A DNA stretch of 64,000 bases from Candidatus Obscuribacter sp. GTDB lineage: Bacteria; Cyanobacteriota; Vampirovibrionia; Obscuribacterales; Obscuribacteraceae. This document shows, piece by piece, positions 32,705 to 40,869 of the stretch (positions within the stretch are counted from its first letter, which is position 1; the number at the start of each line of letters is the position of its first letter). A model generated the notes under the pieces. It ran no database searches, was not told the origin of the DNA, and saw only the letters and a program-made list of their open reading frames with translations. A program made the position numbers and the translations under genes. Where the stretch lies: the NCBI GenBank assembly GCA_016718315.1, contig JADKDV010000001.1, positions 496,001 to 560,000 on the forward strand, read 5' to 3'.

Positions 32705-35203
32705 TTAAGCCTCAGCCCTTTTGTTATTTTGCAGTGGATCACTACTGAGACTACCCAGTCCAAGTAAAGCAGCAAATGTCTGATTGAGTACTTCTTTATT
32801 GACCGCCGTATCCTCAACTACAGTGAGTATATTTGCTGCCACCATATACGATTTACGCTGACGGGCAAATGTTTTTAGATCGTCAAACACAGGTAAACTC
32901 AGGACCTGACGCACTTTGAGTCTGACCAGACAGCGATCTTTATGATAATGATATTGACACTGCGGATTTAGTGCGGCAATCAACCAGGCAAGGTTTGTGT
33001 CCCCGTACAACCTGGCCGCTATCTGAGTTAAGGTGTCACCTAATGCAACAATAACTTGCGGACGCACAACAGTCGCCAAGCTGACTTTATCCATGACAAG
33101 CTGAGCGACGTCCTCGGCACTAGCAATAACATTGCTATCTGCGCCACTGTCAGCTAAAGGTGCTTCAAGTCTTACTGGCTCAATTTGTTGTTCCGGTCCC
33201 CGAGCCCTGGCCGTACCTGCTACAGCTACGATAACAGCAAAGACCAGCTCAGCTCCTGTTATGTACTTAAGGTCGCGAGTTGTGCGTATTGCGATATCAC
33301 TTGTCGTCTGTCCACCAGACAAACCACCGCGCTTTGCTGTGGTATCGTCTATGGTGCCGATAGAGTTGCTTAAGTCCTGTACTAAAGGCGATTTACTGGG
33401 GGCTACATGCTCAGTACTTTTGATTGCTGGCTGAACCACTGTTGGGTGATTGGCCTCGCTTGCACTGCCAAAATCTTTATTGCTATGCTCAGCAGTGGAC
33501 TCAACAGGTTTTAAGACGTATGTTGTATTGGTGTGAGCCCGGCTGGCTCCATCAATTGAGTTATTTTGAGAAGGCATCTGGGCATCAGCATGAGGCAACG
33601 CATGGGGTAACAAAGGTTTAGTGTGGACAAAAAGAGCCCGCCCGCCAGATGGAGACAAGACAATAGCACGGGGAGCCGCTACACCAGCATCAAGAGTGTG
33701 CGTAAGTGGCAGCAGATTGTTTTTGATGAGCCGGTCAAATGTGCGGTATTGAATGATATCTAGATATAACGGCGAGTCTTTACTATAAATTGCTACTCTC
33801 GCTTCAGCCGATTTAATTGTCCTTTGCTCTGACTGCCCAGTTGCATCGATTGTCTGCTTGAGGACTTGACCAATTGGATCTCGTCGCTCAGGTCCTTCCA
33901 ATTTTGGTTTATCGACGAGTACATTTGAATCTATTTTGGCAGTGCTAGAGTTATGGGCCGCAGTACGACTCTCAGTCACCCCCATTTTTGTCTCTACCAC
34001 CTTGCCGACGCCGGCTTTTGTATTTGGTAGCGAGGGGTTTTCTGTCTTAATTTCTGTTCTTGATTCAGATTTTACTTCAGCTCTTTGTACCTTTTCAGGT
34101 TCTATTTTTGGACCATTGCTTTGACGTGCCTGGTACCCGGCTTTAGACTCAGGTCTGATCCCCTCATTATTGTCTCTGTGCGGTGCTTGACGATCATCAT
34201 TAGCGGGAGCACGTCCCTCATTTTTTGAGGGATAAGTCTTGTTTGGTGGCGGCGCCTCTGTATTGCTAGTAGGTGTTGGACTAAATTTTTGCTGCGTTTT
34301 ATCAGTGCTTTTGACTTCACTATTTTTGTCTTTAGTATCTGTCAAATCAGAATTGCTCTTAAGTGGTGCTACCGCCTTTGGCTGCGGGCTTTGCTCACTT
34401 ACAATTGAGCGGCTATTTACTCCAGCGGCTCTGGTTTCGGCAGACTTAGCTTCACTTGCTTTGACTTCAGTACTTCTAGCAGGTGCCGCTTTGGCTTCAC
34501 CGCTCCTGGCATCGCTCCTGGCATCACTTGACCTGGTTTGTAAGCGAGGTGCATCTTTAGCCACTCCAGGCACTGCCGCTCTAGGCACTGCCACTCCAGT
34601 CGAATTAGTGCTGTTGCGAGTTGCTTGAGCGTGTGGACCTGGCGTCACCCTGGCAGTTGCTACTGTGGACGGTGGCACGCTCTTGGTCTTTTGGCTCAGA
34701 GCCTGATCAATTTGTCTCGATAAGGCTTCTTGATTATAAAAAGGGATTTTTGCAGGTAACTCGCTGTGCAGCTTTTGATAGGCCTCAACCTGTCTTTTTT
34801 GCTCTTTGTTTAGTCCACTCATATCAGTAAGAGCATGCCCCTGACTGAGCCTCTGTGCGATAAGAGCCTTGCCTTTTTGGTAGTCGCTTGCCAGCTCAGG
34901 GCTAACATTGTCGGCAAATTGTTTGCCCAGATCGTTATGTGTTACAGAGTTAATTGCTGCATTGGTTAAGTCACCGGCATCTTGCTGGGCCTTGTCCACA
35001 GCTTTTGTGACTTGCTCAAACACCTGAGCTATGGGATTACTAGTCAAAGCCGGTTTAACTTCGGTACGCTGGTGTCCCTTTATCGACTTTTCGACAGCAC
35101 TGCCTGATCCTGTACTGTCGCCCGAGCCATGACCACTGGATTCAGTATGGTCTGCTTTGGCCGCTATCGACTTGTCGTTGGTTTTATCCCTGGGGTCTTT
35201 CAT
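32705..35203 (-). CDS. long disordered protein with C-terminal LysM-like domain
   Basis: About 832 residues. Residues 1-430 are charged, Ser/Thr/Lys/Glu-rich and repetitive (SEAKSAETRA-like EVKASEAKSAETRA, then SESRTEIKTE). A possible membrane segment lies near 645-665 (AELVFAVIVAVAGTA). The LysM-like domain at about 720-775 has VIVALGDTLTQIAARLYGDT, then NLAWLIAALNPQ and VLSLPV. LysM binds peptidoglycan or chitin, so a wall-associated or spore/cell-surface scaffold is possible. The ATG at 35203 is chosen because GGTGG lies just upstream. It ends 2 bases before the response regulator stop, convergent. Confidence 0.6.
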   Translation of the reverse strand: MKDPRDKTNDKSIAAKADHTESSGHGSGDSTGSGSAVEKSIKGHQRTEVKPALTSNPIAQVFEQVTKAVDKAQQDAGDLTNAAINSVTHNDLGKQFADNVSPELASDYQKGKALIAQRLSQGHALTDMSGLNKEQKRQVEAYQKLHSELPAKIPFYNQEALSRQIDQALSQKTKSVPPSTVATARVTPGPHAQATRNSTNSTGVAVPRAAVPGVAKDAPRLQTRSSDARSDARSGEAKAAPARSTEVKASEAKSAETRAAGVNSRSIVSEQSPQPKAVAPLKSNSDLTDTKDKNSEVKSTDKTQQKFSPTPTSNTEAPPPNKTYPSKNEGRAPANDDRQAPHRDNNEGIRPESKAGYQARQSNGPKIEPEKVQRAEVKSESRTEIKTENPSLPNTKAGVGKVVETKMGVTESRTAAHNSSTAKIDSNVLVDKPKLEGPERRDPIGQVLKQTIDATGQSEQRTIKSAEARVAIYSKDSPLYLDIIQYRTFDRLIKNNLLPLTHTLDAGVAAPRAIVLSPSGGRALFVHTKPLLPHALPHADAQMPSQNNSIDGASRAHTNTTYVLKPVESTAEHSNKDFGSASEANHPTVVQPAIKSTEHVAPSKSPLVQDLSNSIGTIDDTTAKRGGLSGGQTTSDIAIRTTRDLKYITGAELVFAVIVAVAGTARARGPEQQIEPVRLEAPLADSGADSNVIASAEDVAQLVMDKVSLATVVRPQVIVALGDTLTQIAARLYGDTNLAWLIAALNPQCQYHYHKDRCLVRLKVRQVLSLPVFDDLKTFARQRKSYMVAANILTVVEDTAVNKEVLNQTFAALLGLGSLSSDPLQNNKRAEA

Positions 35204-35231
35204 ATTCACCACCGTTCAGGAATTTATACCC

Positions 35232-35873
35232 TCAAATAAAGACTTTTGAAACCTCCTCAGGCGTCAATGGACGCCACTGTCCGGGCAAAAGAGCCAGCTC
35301 ATCGAGAGTCAGTTGACCAATGGCGTGCCTTACCAGCCTCAAAGTAGGGCACCCTACTGCTGCTGTCATACGCCTGACCTGCCGGTTCATACCTTGTGTC
35401 AATGTCAGCCTCAACCAGGCTGTCGGAATATTTTTGCGAAATCTAATGGCTTTGCCTCGCTCCGGTAGCTGAGGCTCATAATCCAATAATTCTGCGCGCG
35501 CTGGCAGTGTCTTTTTGCCCTGAATAATTACACCCTGAGCCAACTTTTTTAAAGCTTCACTGTCAGGAATATTCTCCACCTGCACCAAATAAGTGCGCGG
35601 ATGGGGCTTGGCCCCTTCAAACAAAGTACTGGTCAAGCGACCATCATCAGATAGGAGTAAAAGCCCTTCTGAGTCAAAATCCAATCGACCAACCGGATAA
35701 ACATGCTCGGGGAAGCCAAAATCAGCCAGTGTTGTCTTATCCGAAAAGCCTCCATCAGGGAGCTTTTCACGACTAAACTGAGCCAGCACTTCATAGGGTT
35801 TGTAAAAGGCCAGATAGAGCCTATCCGGCGCAACTCTAAAGCCAGCTGACTGACTGCGTCCACCCTTATACAT
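35232..35873 (-). CDS. RsuA/RluE-family rRNA pseudouridine synthase
   Basis: A 213-residue enzyme of the RsuA/RluB/E/F group. Motif II GRLDFDSEGLLLLSDDG contains the catalytic Asp65. LYLAFYKPYEVLAQF is at the N-terminus and NRQVRRMTAAVG near residue 165. No S4 domain is present, so it resembles RluE (which modifies 23S rRNA U2457 in E. coli). The exact target site is not predictable here. AGGAG lies 8 bases before the ATG. It overlaps the Dnmt2-like gene by 8 bases, suggesting a small RNA-modification unit. Confidence 0.88.
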   Translation of the reverse strand: MYKGGRSQSAGFRVAPDRLYLAFYKPYEVLAQFSREKLPDGGFSDKTTLADFGFPEHVYPVGRLDFDSEGLLLLSDDGRLTSTLFEGAKPHPRTYLVQVENIPDSEALKKLAQGVIIQGKKTLPARAELLDYEPQLPERGKAIRFRKNIPTAWLRLTLTQGMNRQVRRMTAAVGCPTLRLVRHAIGQLTLDELALLPGQWRPLTPEEVSKVFI

Positions 35874-36786
35874 CGGATATGCTCCTCAATAGCGGGTTAA
35901 TTTGTGCCATCAAATACTTAATAGAGCGCACATCCACACTATTGCCGACCAGCCGATAGCGGGTGGATAGTGGTAAATCCTCAGGCAATTTGTATTGAGG
36001 GACAAATCCTAACAAGTTTAAAATCTCCTCTGGGGCAAAAAACCGTGCACCACCAGTAGTAGCAATTAACGATCCTGAGGCTTTACGACATTTATAATAG
36101 CCACTAGTAAAACAAATGGCACGACTATCTGGAGCCTCACTGTCGATGATATTTAAGACCGGTCGATAACGCTCTAGTTGACTGTCAGGTAACATCAAAC
36201 TACTCAGTTGCGCCCCACTCATATTGCTAGCAATATAGCTACTCAAAGCCGCACTATCAGCTGGTGCTACTGGAGCGGTGAGATGCGGCTGACCCAGACG
36301 CGAGGCGACAAAAAAATATCTCGGTCTGAGCATGGGCACACCAAACATAGTAGGACACAAATTTAGTGTGGTTAGCTTATAACCCAACTGCTCAAAAGTG
36401 AGGTTGAGATGTGCCTCCATGCGACTACCTTTGATACCATCGACGTTTTCTATTAATACAAAAGACGGTCTTAGCTCTGGCAGGAGTTGCAGCAAATTAA
36501 GCAATGAGCGCGCGCGTGGATCATCTTTATCAAGCTGATTGCCGCGCACACTATAGGGCGTGCATGGCGGAGACATCCACCACAAGTCCGCTGGCTTGAT
36601 TTGCCCGACCTTTATAGAGTCCAAATTATGTAGATCAGGCACCAGTCCATAGTTTTGAGTGTAACTCAAATTGGCAGCTTGATTTTGATCAAAAGCCTGG
36701 ATGATATCGAGCGCCACTGAGCCAGTGCGTGCAGCCTGAGCAAAAGCGCCAATGCCCGAAAAGAACTCTATGACTTTTAAACTCAA
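35866..36786 (-). CDS. Dnmt2-like C5-cytosine methyltransferase
   Basis: A 306-residue enzyme with the C5-methyltransferase motifs: FFSGIGAF (8-15, SAM), catalytic Cys75 in SPPCTPY, ENVDG (113-117), RPRYFF (154-159) and GNSV (281-284). The text AICFTSGYYKCRKASGSL (223-240) matches the CFT motif that marks the Dnmt2/TRDMT1 group, which methylates tRNA-Asp C38 rather than DNA. The target-recognition region is short, as in Dnmt2. No restriction enzyme gene is near, and the next gene is a pseudouridine synthase overlapping by 8 bases. An RNA substrate is therefore favoured; a solitary DNA methylase remains possible. The start is TTG. Confidence 0.75.
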   Translation of the reverse strand: MSLKVIEFFSGIGAFAQAARTGSVALDIIQAFDQNQAANLSYTQNYGLVPDLHNLDSIKVGQIKPADLWWMSPPCTPYSVRGNQLDKDDPRARSLLNLLQLLPELRPSFVLIENVDGIKGSRMEAHLNLTFEQLGYKLTTLNLCPTMFGVPMLRPRYFFVASRLGQPHLTAPVAPADSAALSSYIASNMSGAQLSSLMLPDSQLERYRPVLNIIDSEAPDSRAICFTSGYYKCRKASGSLIATTGGARFFAPEEILNLLGFVPQYKLPEDLPLSTRYRLVGNSVDVRSIKYLMAQINPLLRSISDV

Positions 36787-36798
36787 ACTGGTTACTCG

Positions 36799-37785
36799 TT
36801 ATTGTGGACGAGTACCGGTTATACCAGCCGCCACAAAATTTGTCGCTATCGCCTGACGCAGGCTGATACCAATGTCATCTGAGGCATCTGGCAAGAAGTT
36901 ACCGAGCCCAATGCGTGCATTATTGTCAAAATGTCCCACCATATGCAGGACAAAGCCCCGGCCAAAAGGAAAAATACAAGCCAATATGCCCAGATGCTCA
37001 GGGTCTTCAGCAGCTAGCTCAGCGGAGGTGACCAGTACTCTAACCTTTTGGGGATCGAGCACTTTGACCAGGTGGGCGCTATCATCCAGTTTCCAATAAG
37101 CCTTTTTAACGGTATGAATAGCCAGCACGGGGTCTGGAGATACATACTTAGCCTGGTAGACAGGTCTTTTGTTGACACCTTTGTTCCAGGTTATATAGCC
37201 CGGGAAGGTATTAGTCACAGTATTGTCCAGAGCCCAATCTGTAGTCAGCAAGTAGCCACCACGGGCGACAAAATCGCGCAATAATTGCAATTTTTCTCTT
37301 TTGAGATCTCCAGCACAGTTAATAATGACAACCTTTGCAGCTGCCAGGGACTGGGCTGTCAAATCACGGGGCTTGATATGGGTATAGGGCAGACCCAGAT
37401 TCCGTAAAGTCTTGTCGGCATGGTCCCACTGACCAGCTACTTCCACAATAAGCTCATCGTTTTGCACTTGACCGTAGATGATCGGATGACTTTTGCCAAG
37501 CCACACTCTAAAAGCATTTGGCTTAAGCATGGAACTCTTAGACGCGCCAAGATTAAAACTTGTATTATCGACAAAACCGATAATCGGATCACGGCTGTCA
37601 AAACCACCACTTGCGGTGTTGACAGTAAATTGCAAAGCCTCGACCCCTCCCTTAATAGGGGACACTCTTTTGGGGGCTACGGGCGGCATCAAGCTCAGAT
37701 TTGTAGACTGCGCCAGAACATTATTGCCAGGCAATAGGGCAGCCAAAGCCAATCCAAGACTCAAAAGTGCTTTTTTTGCGGACAT
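36799..37785 (-). CDS. secreted protein with GATase-like fold, unknown function
   Basis: A 328-residue protein with a signal peptide (MSAKKALLSLGLALAALLPG, cleavage near NVLAQ). The middle part (AAKVVIINCAGDLKREKLQL, then LRDFVARGGYLLTTDWAL) resembles the class I glutamine-amidotransferase-like fold found in DUF4159-type and uncharacterised secreted proteins. The later part has FGRGFVLHMVGHFDNN. No catalytic triad can be assigned. It lies 12 bases upstream of the methyltransferase gene and is likely co-transcribed, although the functions appear unrelated. Confidence 0.6.
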   Translation of the reverse strand: MSAKKALLSLGLALAALLPGNNVLAQSTNLSLMPPVAPKRVSPIKGGVEALQFTVNTASGGFDSRDPIIGFVDNTSFNLGASKSSMLKPNAFRVWLGKSHPIIYGQVQNDELIVEVAGQWDHADKTLRNLGLPYTHIKPRDLTAQSLAAAKVVIINCAGDLKREKLQLLRDFVARGGYLLTTDWALDNTVTNTFPGYITWNKGVNKRPVYQAKYVSPDPVLAIHTVKKAYWKLDDSAHLVKVLDPQKVRVLVTSAELAAEDPEHLGILACIFPFGRGFVLHMVGHFDNNARIGLGNFLPDASDDIGISLRQAIATNFVAAGITGTRPQ

Positions 37786-37902
37786 TGCGCCCCTATCGAT
37801 AACTAGCTAAAGAGGAGACGCAGAGAGTAGCACTTTGTATCCCAAAGCCTGTCAAAACAAAACAACATTTCATTTGGCGGGGCTTTTTAGCCAGCACACA
37901 GC

Positions 37903-37924
37903 TGATAAAATCATGACTTTATCA
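37903..37924. promoter_or_regulatory. inverted repeat over a -10-like element
   Basis: TGATAAA (37903-37909) and TTTATCA (37918-37924) are perfect 7-base arms 8 bases apart. The left arm is part of TGATAAAAT, an extended -10-like sequence for the rightward gene at 37947. It lies in the 160-base divergent region and could be an operator. Confidence 0.35.
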
Positions 37925-37946
37925 CCAGCGAGCCAGTTTTAAGTCT

Positions 37947-39230
37947 ATGAGAAAGTACAACAAGAGTTTCAAAGCATTTATTGGATTGTTAGCTCTGTGC
38001 AATTGCACGGCTATATCCAGCGCATATGCCGAAGAGGCTAAAGATGGGTCAAAAGCAAAGACCGAAAGTACCACTGAGGCTAAAACTGAGTCGGTGAACA
38101 CAGGTGCTAGCAATCTTGCCACCACTAATACGGCTACCAGCAAAGCCGCAACGTCAAAAGAATCCACCAATGCTAACCAGACTAATAACTCAAAGTTAGA
38201 TAGCAAAGCCTATGTGTTGCGCATCAGTGGTATCGCATTACCGCTCAAGTCTGCCACTATGAGTGGAGTCAATCTTTTGGGTGGACCCATACTATCGCTG
38301 ACTTTGCCAGTAAACATCTCAGGTTATGTCAAACCCGGTCTCAACAATCTTGAGATTGAGTATATTTCTGATCCCAAATCTGATTTTACAATTGTGATTG
38401 AGCGTCGCACGCCTGGTCCAAAGACTGAAGAATTGGCAAAAATAACTGTACCAGCCAATGACTCAAAAGGAGTTTTGGCTAAAAAAACACTTGCCTTTAA
38501 CATCGCTAAAGGCGAAGAAACAAAAACTATCACAGAGCTAACTGATGCTGATAAAAAAGCCATCCTCAGTCAATTTGAAACTTATTACAACACTCTCAAA
38601 GAACACAAATCAGAGAAGCTGAGACAGCTCTACAAACCTTGCCTGGAGACCGAACGCAAGCTCGTACCTGAGACCACAAAGTTTTTTGAAAAAGTTGTAA
38701 ATCGCGAAGCCCAAAAGGTGCGCAACCCTAATATCGAATTGCCTGCTATCGATAAAGAAGGACTTGCCTTCAAAATTGAGGGCGACAAAGTAAGACTCTA
38801 TCGTGAAAACAATAAAGCACTATTACTCAGCAACGAAATTGAAGTACCGCCAAGCAGCGTCATGTTTGAAGTACAGCCGGCAGTACCGGCTAAGACCGAG
38901 ACAAAAACCAAGTCAGTAAAGAGCAAAACAAAAGAAGTCAGCAAAAAGTCCGATAAAAAAGTCGCCCAGGAAAAAGATCACGGCACTCAAGTTGTAGCCG
39001 AAGAAACCACTGATGCTGGTAGCAAAATTGGTGCACCAAACGAAAAAGAAATGCAAGTTATAAGCGGTGTGCACGGCGTCGATCAAGCCGCCACTCAAAC
39101 CAAACCAACCCTTGCCACCCCCAAATCACTAATCAAAGAAAACCTGGTCAGATTCAATCTCTATTTTATGAAGGATGAATCAGGCGAGGGTGAAGGTGGT
39201 TGGACTCTGGCCATTCCGCCAAACGTCTAA
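37947..39230 (+). CDS. secreted protein of unknown function with charged repeats
   Basis: A 427-residue protein. The signal peptide (FKAFIGLLALCNCTAISSAYA) is followed by a Thr/Ser/Ala/Lys-rich stretch (ESTTEAKTESVNTG). A beta-rich middle domain covers about 90-200 (YVLRISGIALPLKSATM, PGLNNLEIEYISDP). A helical part has ETYYNTLKEHKSEKLRQLYK, and there is a Lys/Thr/Glu-rich tail (KTETKTKSVKSKTKEVSKKS). No family recognised. Its stop lies one base before the mltG ATG, so the two are probably translated together. A wall-linked role would fit. Confidence 0.6.
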   Translation: MRKYNKSFKAFIGLLALCNCTAISSAYAEEAKDGSKAKTESTTEAKTESVNTGASNLATTNTATSKAATSKESTNANQTNNSKLDSKAYVLRISGIALPLKSATMSGVNLLGGPILSLTLPVNISGYVKPGLNNLEIEYISDPKSDFTIVIERRTPGPKTEELAKITVPANDSKGVLAKKTLAFNIAKGEETKTITELTDADKKAILSQFETYYNTLKEHKSEKLRQLYKPCLETERKLVPETTKFFEKVVNREAQKVRNPNIELPAIDKEGLAFKIEGDKVRLYRENNKALLLSNEIEVPPSSVMFEVQPAVPAKTETKTKSVKSKTKEVSKKSDKKVAQEKDHGTQVVAEETTDAGSKIGAPNEKEMQVISGVHGVDQAATQTKPTLATPKSLIKENLVRFNLYFMKDESGEGEGGWTLAIPPNV

Positions 39231-39231
39231 A

Positions 39232-40293
39232 ATGCGTGCTTTTAAAATACTGTGGTTATTGCTGGTAGTCATAACATTGATTATCTGTGGTTTGGTCTTT
39301 CAATACCAACAGGAATTGAGCATCCCTCAAAAACACAGTCAGGCAGGCAAAATATTTGCGGTCAAAAAAGGCACTTCTCTGGAAGAAACTCTCAATGGTT
39401 TGCAGAGCGCTGGTATCATCCGTAATGCCTTAGCGCTGAGGATGTACATAAGGCTAACGGGCAAATCTCCAGTAGTTAAAGCTGGTGATTATACTTTTGC
39501 CTCTCCTCTGACGGCTCTAGATGCGCTCTCCACGCTGGAAGCTGGTGGCATACAACCGATAAAGTTAACTGTAATTGAGGGTTGGTCAAGGTTTGACATA
39601 GCTGACGCCATGGTCAAGATACCCAGCCTTAAACTCGGCTCCAGGCAAGAAGCGCTCAAACTCATGGATAACGTTGCTCTTATTAGAGATCTCGATACCA
39701 GAGTTTCTAATCTAGAAGGCTATCTTTTTCCTGATACATATTTTGTCCAGTCAGACACAAAAGCCAGCGATTTGATTAAAGAAATGGTCAAACGCTTCCG
39801 TCAAATACTTGGTAAAGTCGTCGCTAAATCGACTAATCCCAAAGCTTTGAATGTCCACGAAACAGTTACGGCTGCCTCTATTGTCGAAACCGAGGCCAAA
39901 CTAGATAATGAACGTCCAATTGTGGCATCTGTCATTTTTAACCGATTAAAAATCCACATGCCACTGGCCATGGACTCAACTATCGTATATGCCTCCAAAG
40001 TGGCCGGCAAATGGAAGGGAGACGGCATCGTTTATCTAAGCGACCTTAACCTAAAGTCCCTATATAACACCCGCAAATACCCCGGACTCCCACCAGGACC
40101 GGTGGCATCTCCTGGAGCAAGCTCTCTAAAAGCAGTCCTCAACCCGGCATCGTCCTCTTATATCTACTATGTGAGAGACCCGGATCGCAGTGACGGGGCT
40201 CATACCTTTTATAGTGACCCGCAAAGTTTTGAAGTTGGAGTAGCTAAGCTGAGGCGCTGGGAAGCCACCCAGAAAGCCCGAGGATTGCGCTGA
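39232..40293 (+). CDS. mltG: endolytic murein transglycosylase MltG
   Basis: About 353 residues. One N-terminal membrane anchor (KILWLLLVVITLIICGLVF) is followed by a LysM-like part, then the YceG/MltG domain with VIEGWSRFDIADAM, LEGYLFPDTYF (161-171) and the catalytic Glu219 in ASIVETEA. That position matches Glu218 of the E. coli enzyme. FNRLKIHMPLAMDSTI and YNTRKYPGLPPGPVASPG are also typical. MltG cuts nascent glycan strands and sets their length, acting with RodA/FtsW-type synthases. The ATG at 39232 gives a normal N-terminus; an ATG at 39175 would add 19 residues inside the upstream gene. Confidence 0.9.
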   Translation: MRAFKILWLLLVVITLIICGLVFQYQQELSIPQKHSQAGKIFAVKKGTSLEETLNGLQSAGIIRNALALRMYIRLTGKSPVVKAGDYTFASPLTALDALSTLEAGGIQPIKLTVIEGWSRFDIADAMVKIPSLKLGSRQEALKLMDNVALIRDLDTRVSNLEGYLFPDTYFVQSDTKASDLIKEMVKRFRQILGKVVAKSTNPKALNVHETVTAASIVETEAKLDNERPIVASVIFNRLKIHMPLAMDSTIVYASKVAGKWKGDGIVYLSDLNLKSLYNTRKYPGLPPGPVASPGASSLKAVLNPASSSYIYYVRDPDRSDGAHTFYSDPQSFEVGVAKLRRWEATQKARGLR

Positions 40294-40416
40294 TAGCGTC
40301 AATAAGCAGGATAAAAACAGCTGGTATTTAAGATGGGAATCCTCCCCTTGACTACCTCCTCCAAAAAGCATTTACTGACAGTGAATAACCAGTCCTTTTA
40401 TCCGAGTAACTAATTT

Positions 40417-40446
40417 TTGGTTCAGTCACAACTCTGTGGCTAAAAT
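40417..40446 (+). promoter_or_regulatory. promoter for the 133-residue secreted protein gene
   Basis: TTGGTT (40417-40422) and TAAAAT (40441-40446) are 18 bases apart. The start site would be near 40453, 15 bases before the TTG start codon at 40468. Confidence 0.5.
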
Positions 40447-40467
40447 TCCCGCTTATAAGTTGGTCAA

Positions 40468-40869
40468 TTGCAACGACTCAACGCCCATCGGGCGGCTTTA
40501 GCATGCATATTTTTGGTGGTGGCACTATTTGTAGTGGCGCCAGTATCGGCCGCTGACCGAGACATACCCAGCTCTCTACTCAACTACCGCGACCAGTTGC
40601 TTAAAAGCCGAGACTATCTTATGGACCAGCGCTACTATCTCGACAAAGACCTAAGCACCGTAGACTCACTGCTTAATCGCATCAGATATAACCTCAATAG
40701 CGCGGACTATTGTATGCGGATCATCGCACTGGACAATAATTATTATGCCAGACAGCGCTATGACGCCCTGATGCGCAGGCGAGACTCAGTGGATAAATCA
40801 CTGCGCGACAATAATGCAGACTTAATCGATGTCGACGCCAAAATTAAGTACTACGCCTGCCAAAACTAA
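40468..40869 (+). CDS. small secreted helical protein
   Basis: A 133-residue protein that starts at TTG. The signal peptide (LACIFLVVALFVVAPVSAA) ends near residue 29. The mature part is charged, helical and rich in Tyr, Asp and Arg (SLLNYRDQLLKSRDYLMDQR, then YYLDKDLSTVDSLLNRI and MRRRDSVDKSL), with likely coiled-coil pairing. Two Cys (SADYCM and the C-terminal YYACQN) could form a disulfide. No family recognised. Its end overlaps the stop of the convergent 760-residue gene by 4 bases. Confidence 0.55.
   Translation: MQRLNAHRAALACIFLVVALFVVAPVSAADRDIPSSLLNYRDQLLKSRDYLMDQRYYLDKDLSTVDSLLNRIRYNLNSADYCMRIIALDNNYYARQRYDALMRRRDSVDKSLRDNNADLIDVDAKIKYYACQN

Noticed and set aside
34239..34628. Hydrophobic open frame opposite the disordered LysM-type gene
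   Set aside because: Antisense of Ser/Ala/Lys-rich low-complexity codons; no start signal.
35866..36786. Restriction-modification system
   Set aside because: Only a methyltransferase-like gene is present, it carries the Dnmt2 CFT motif, and no endonuclease or specificity gene is nearby.
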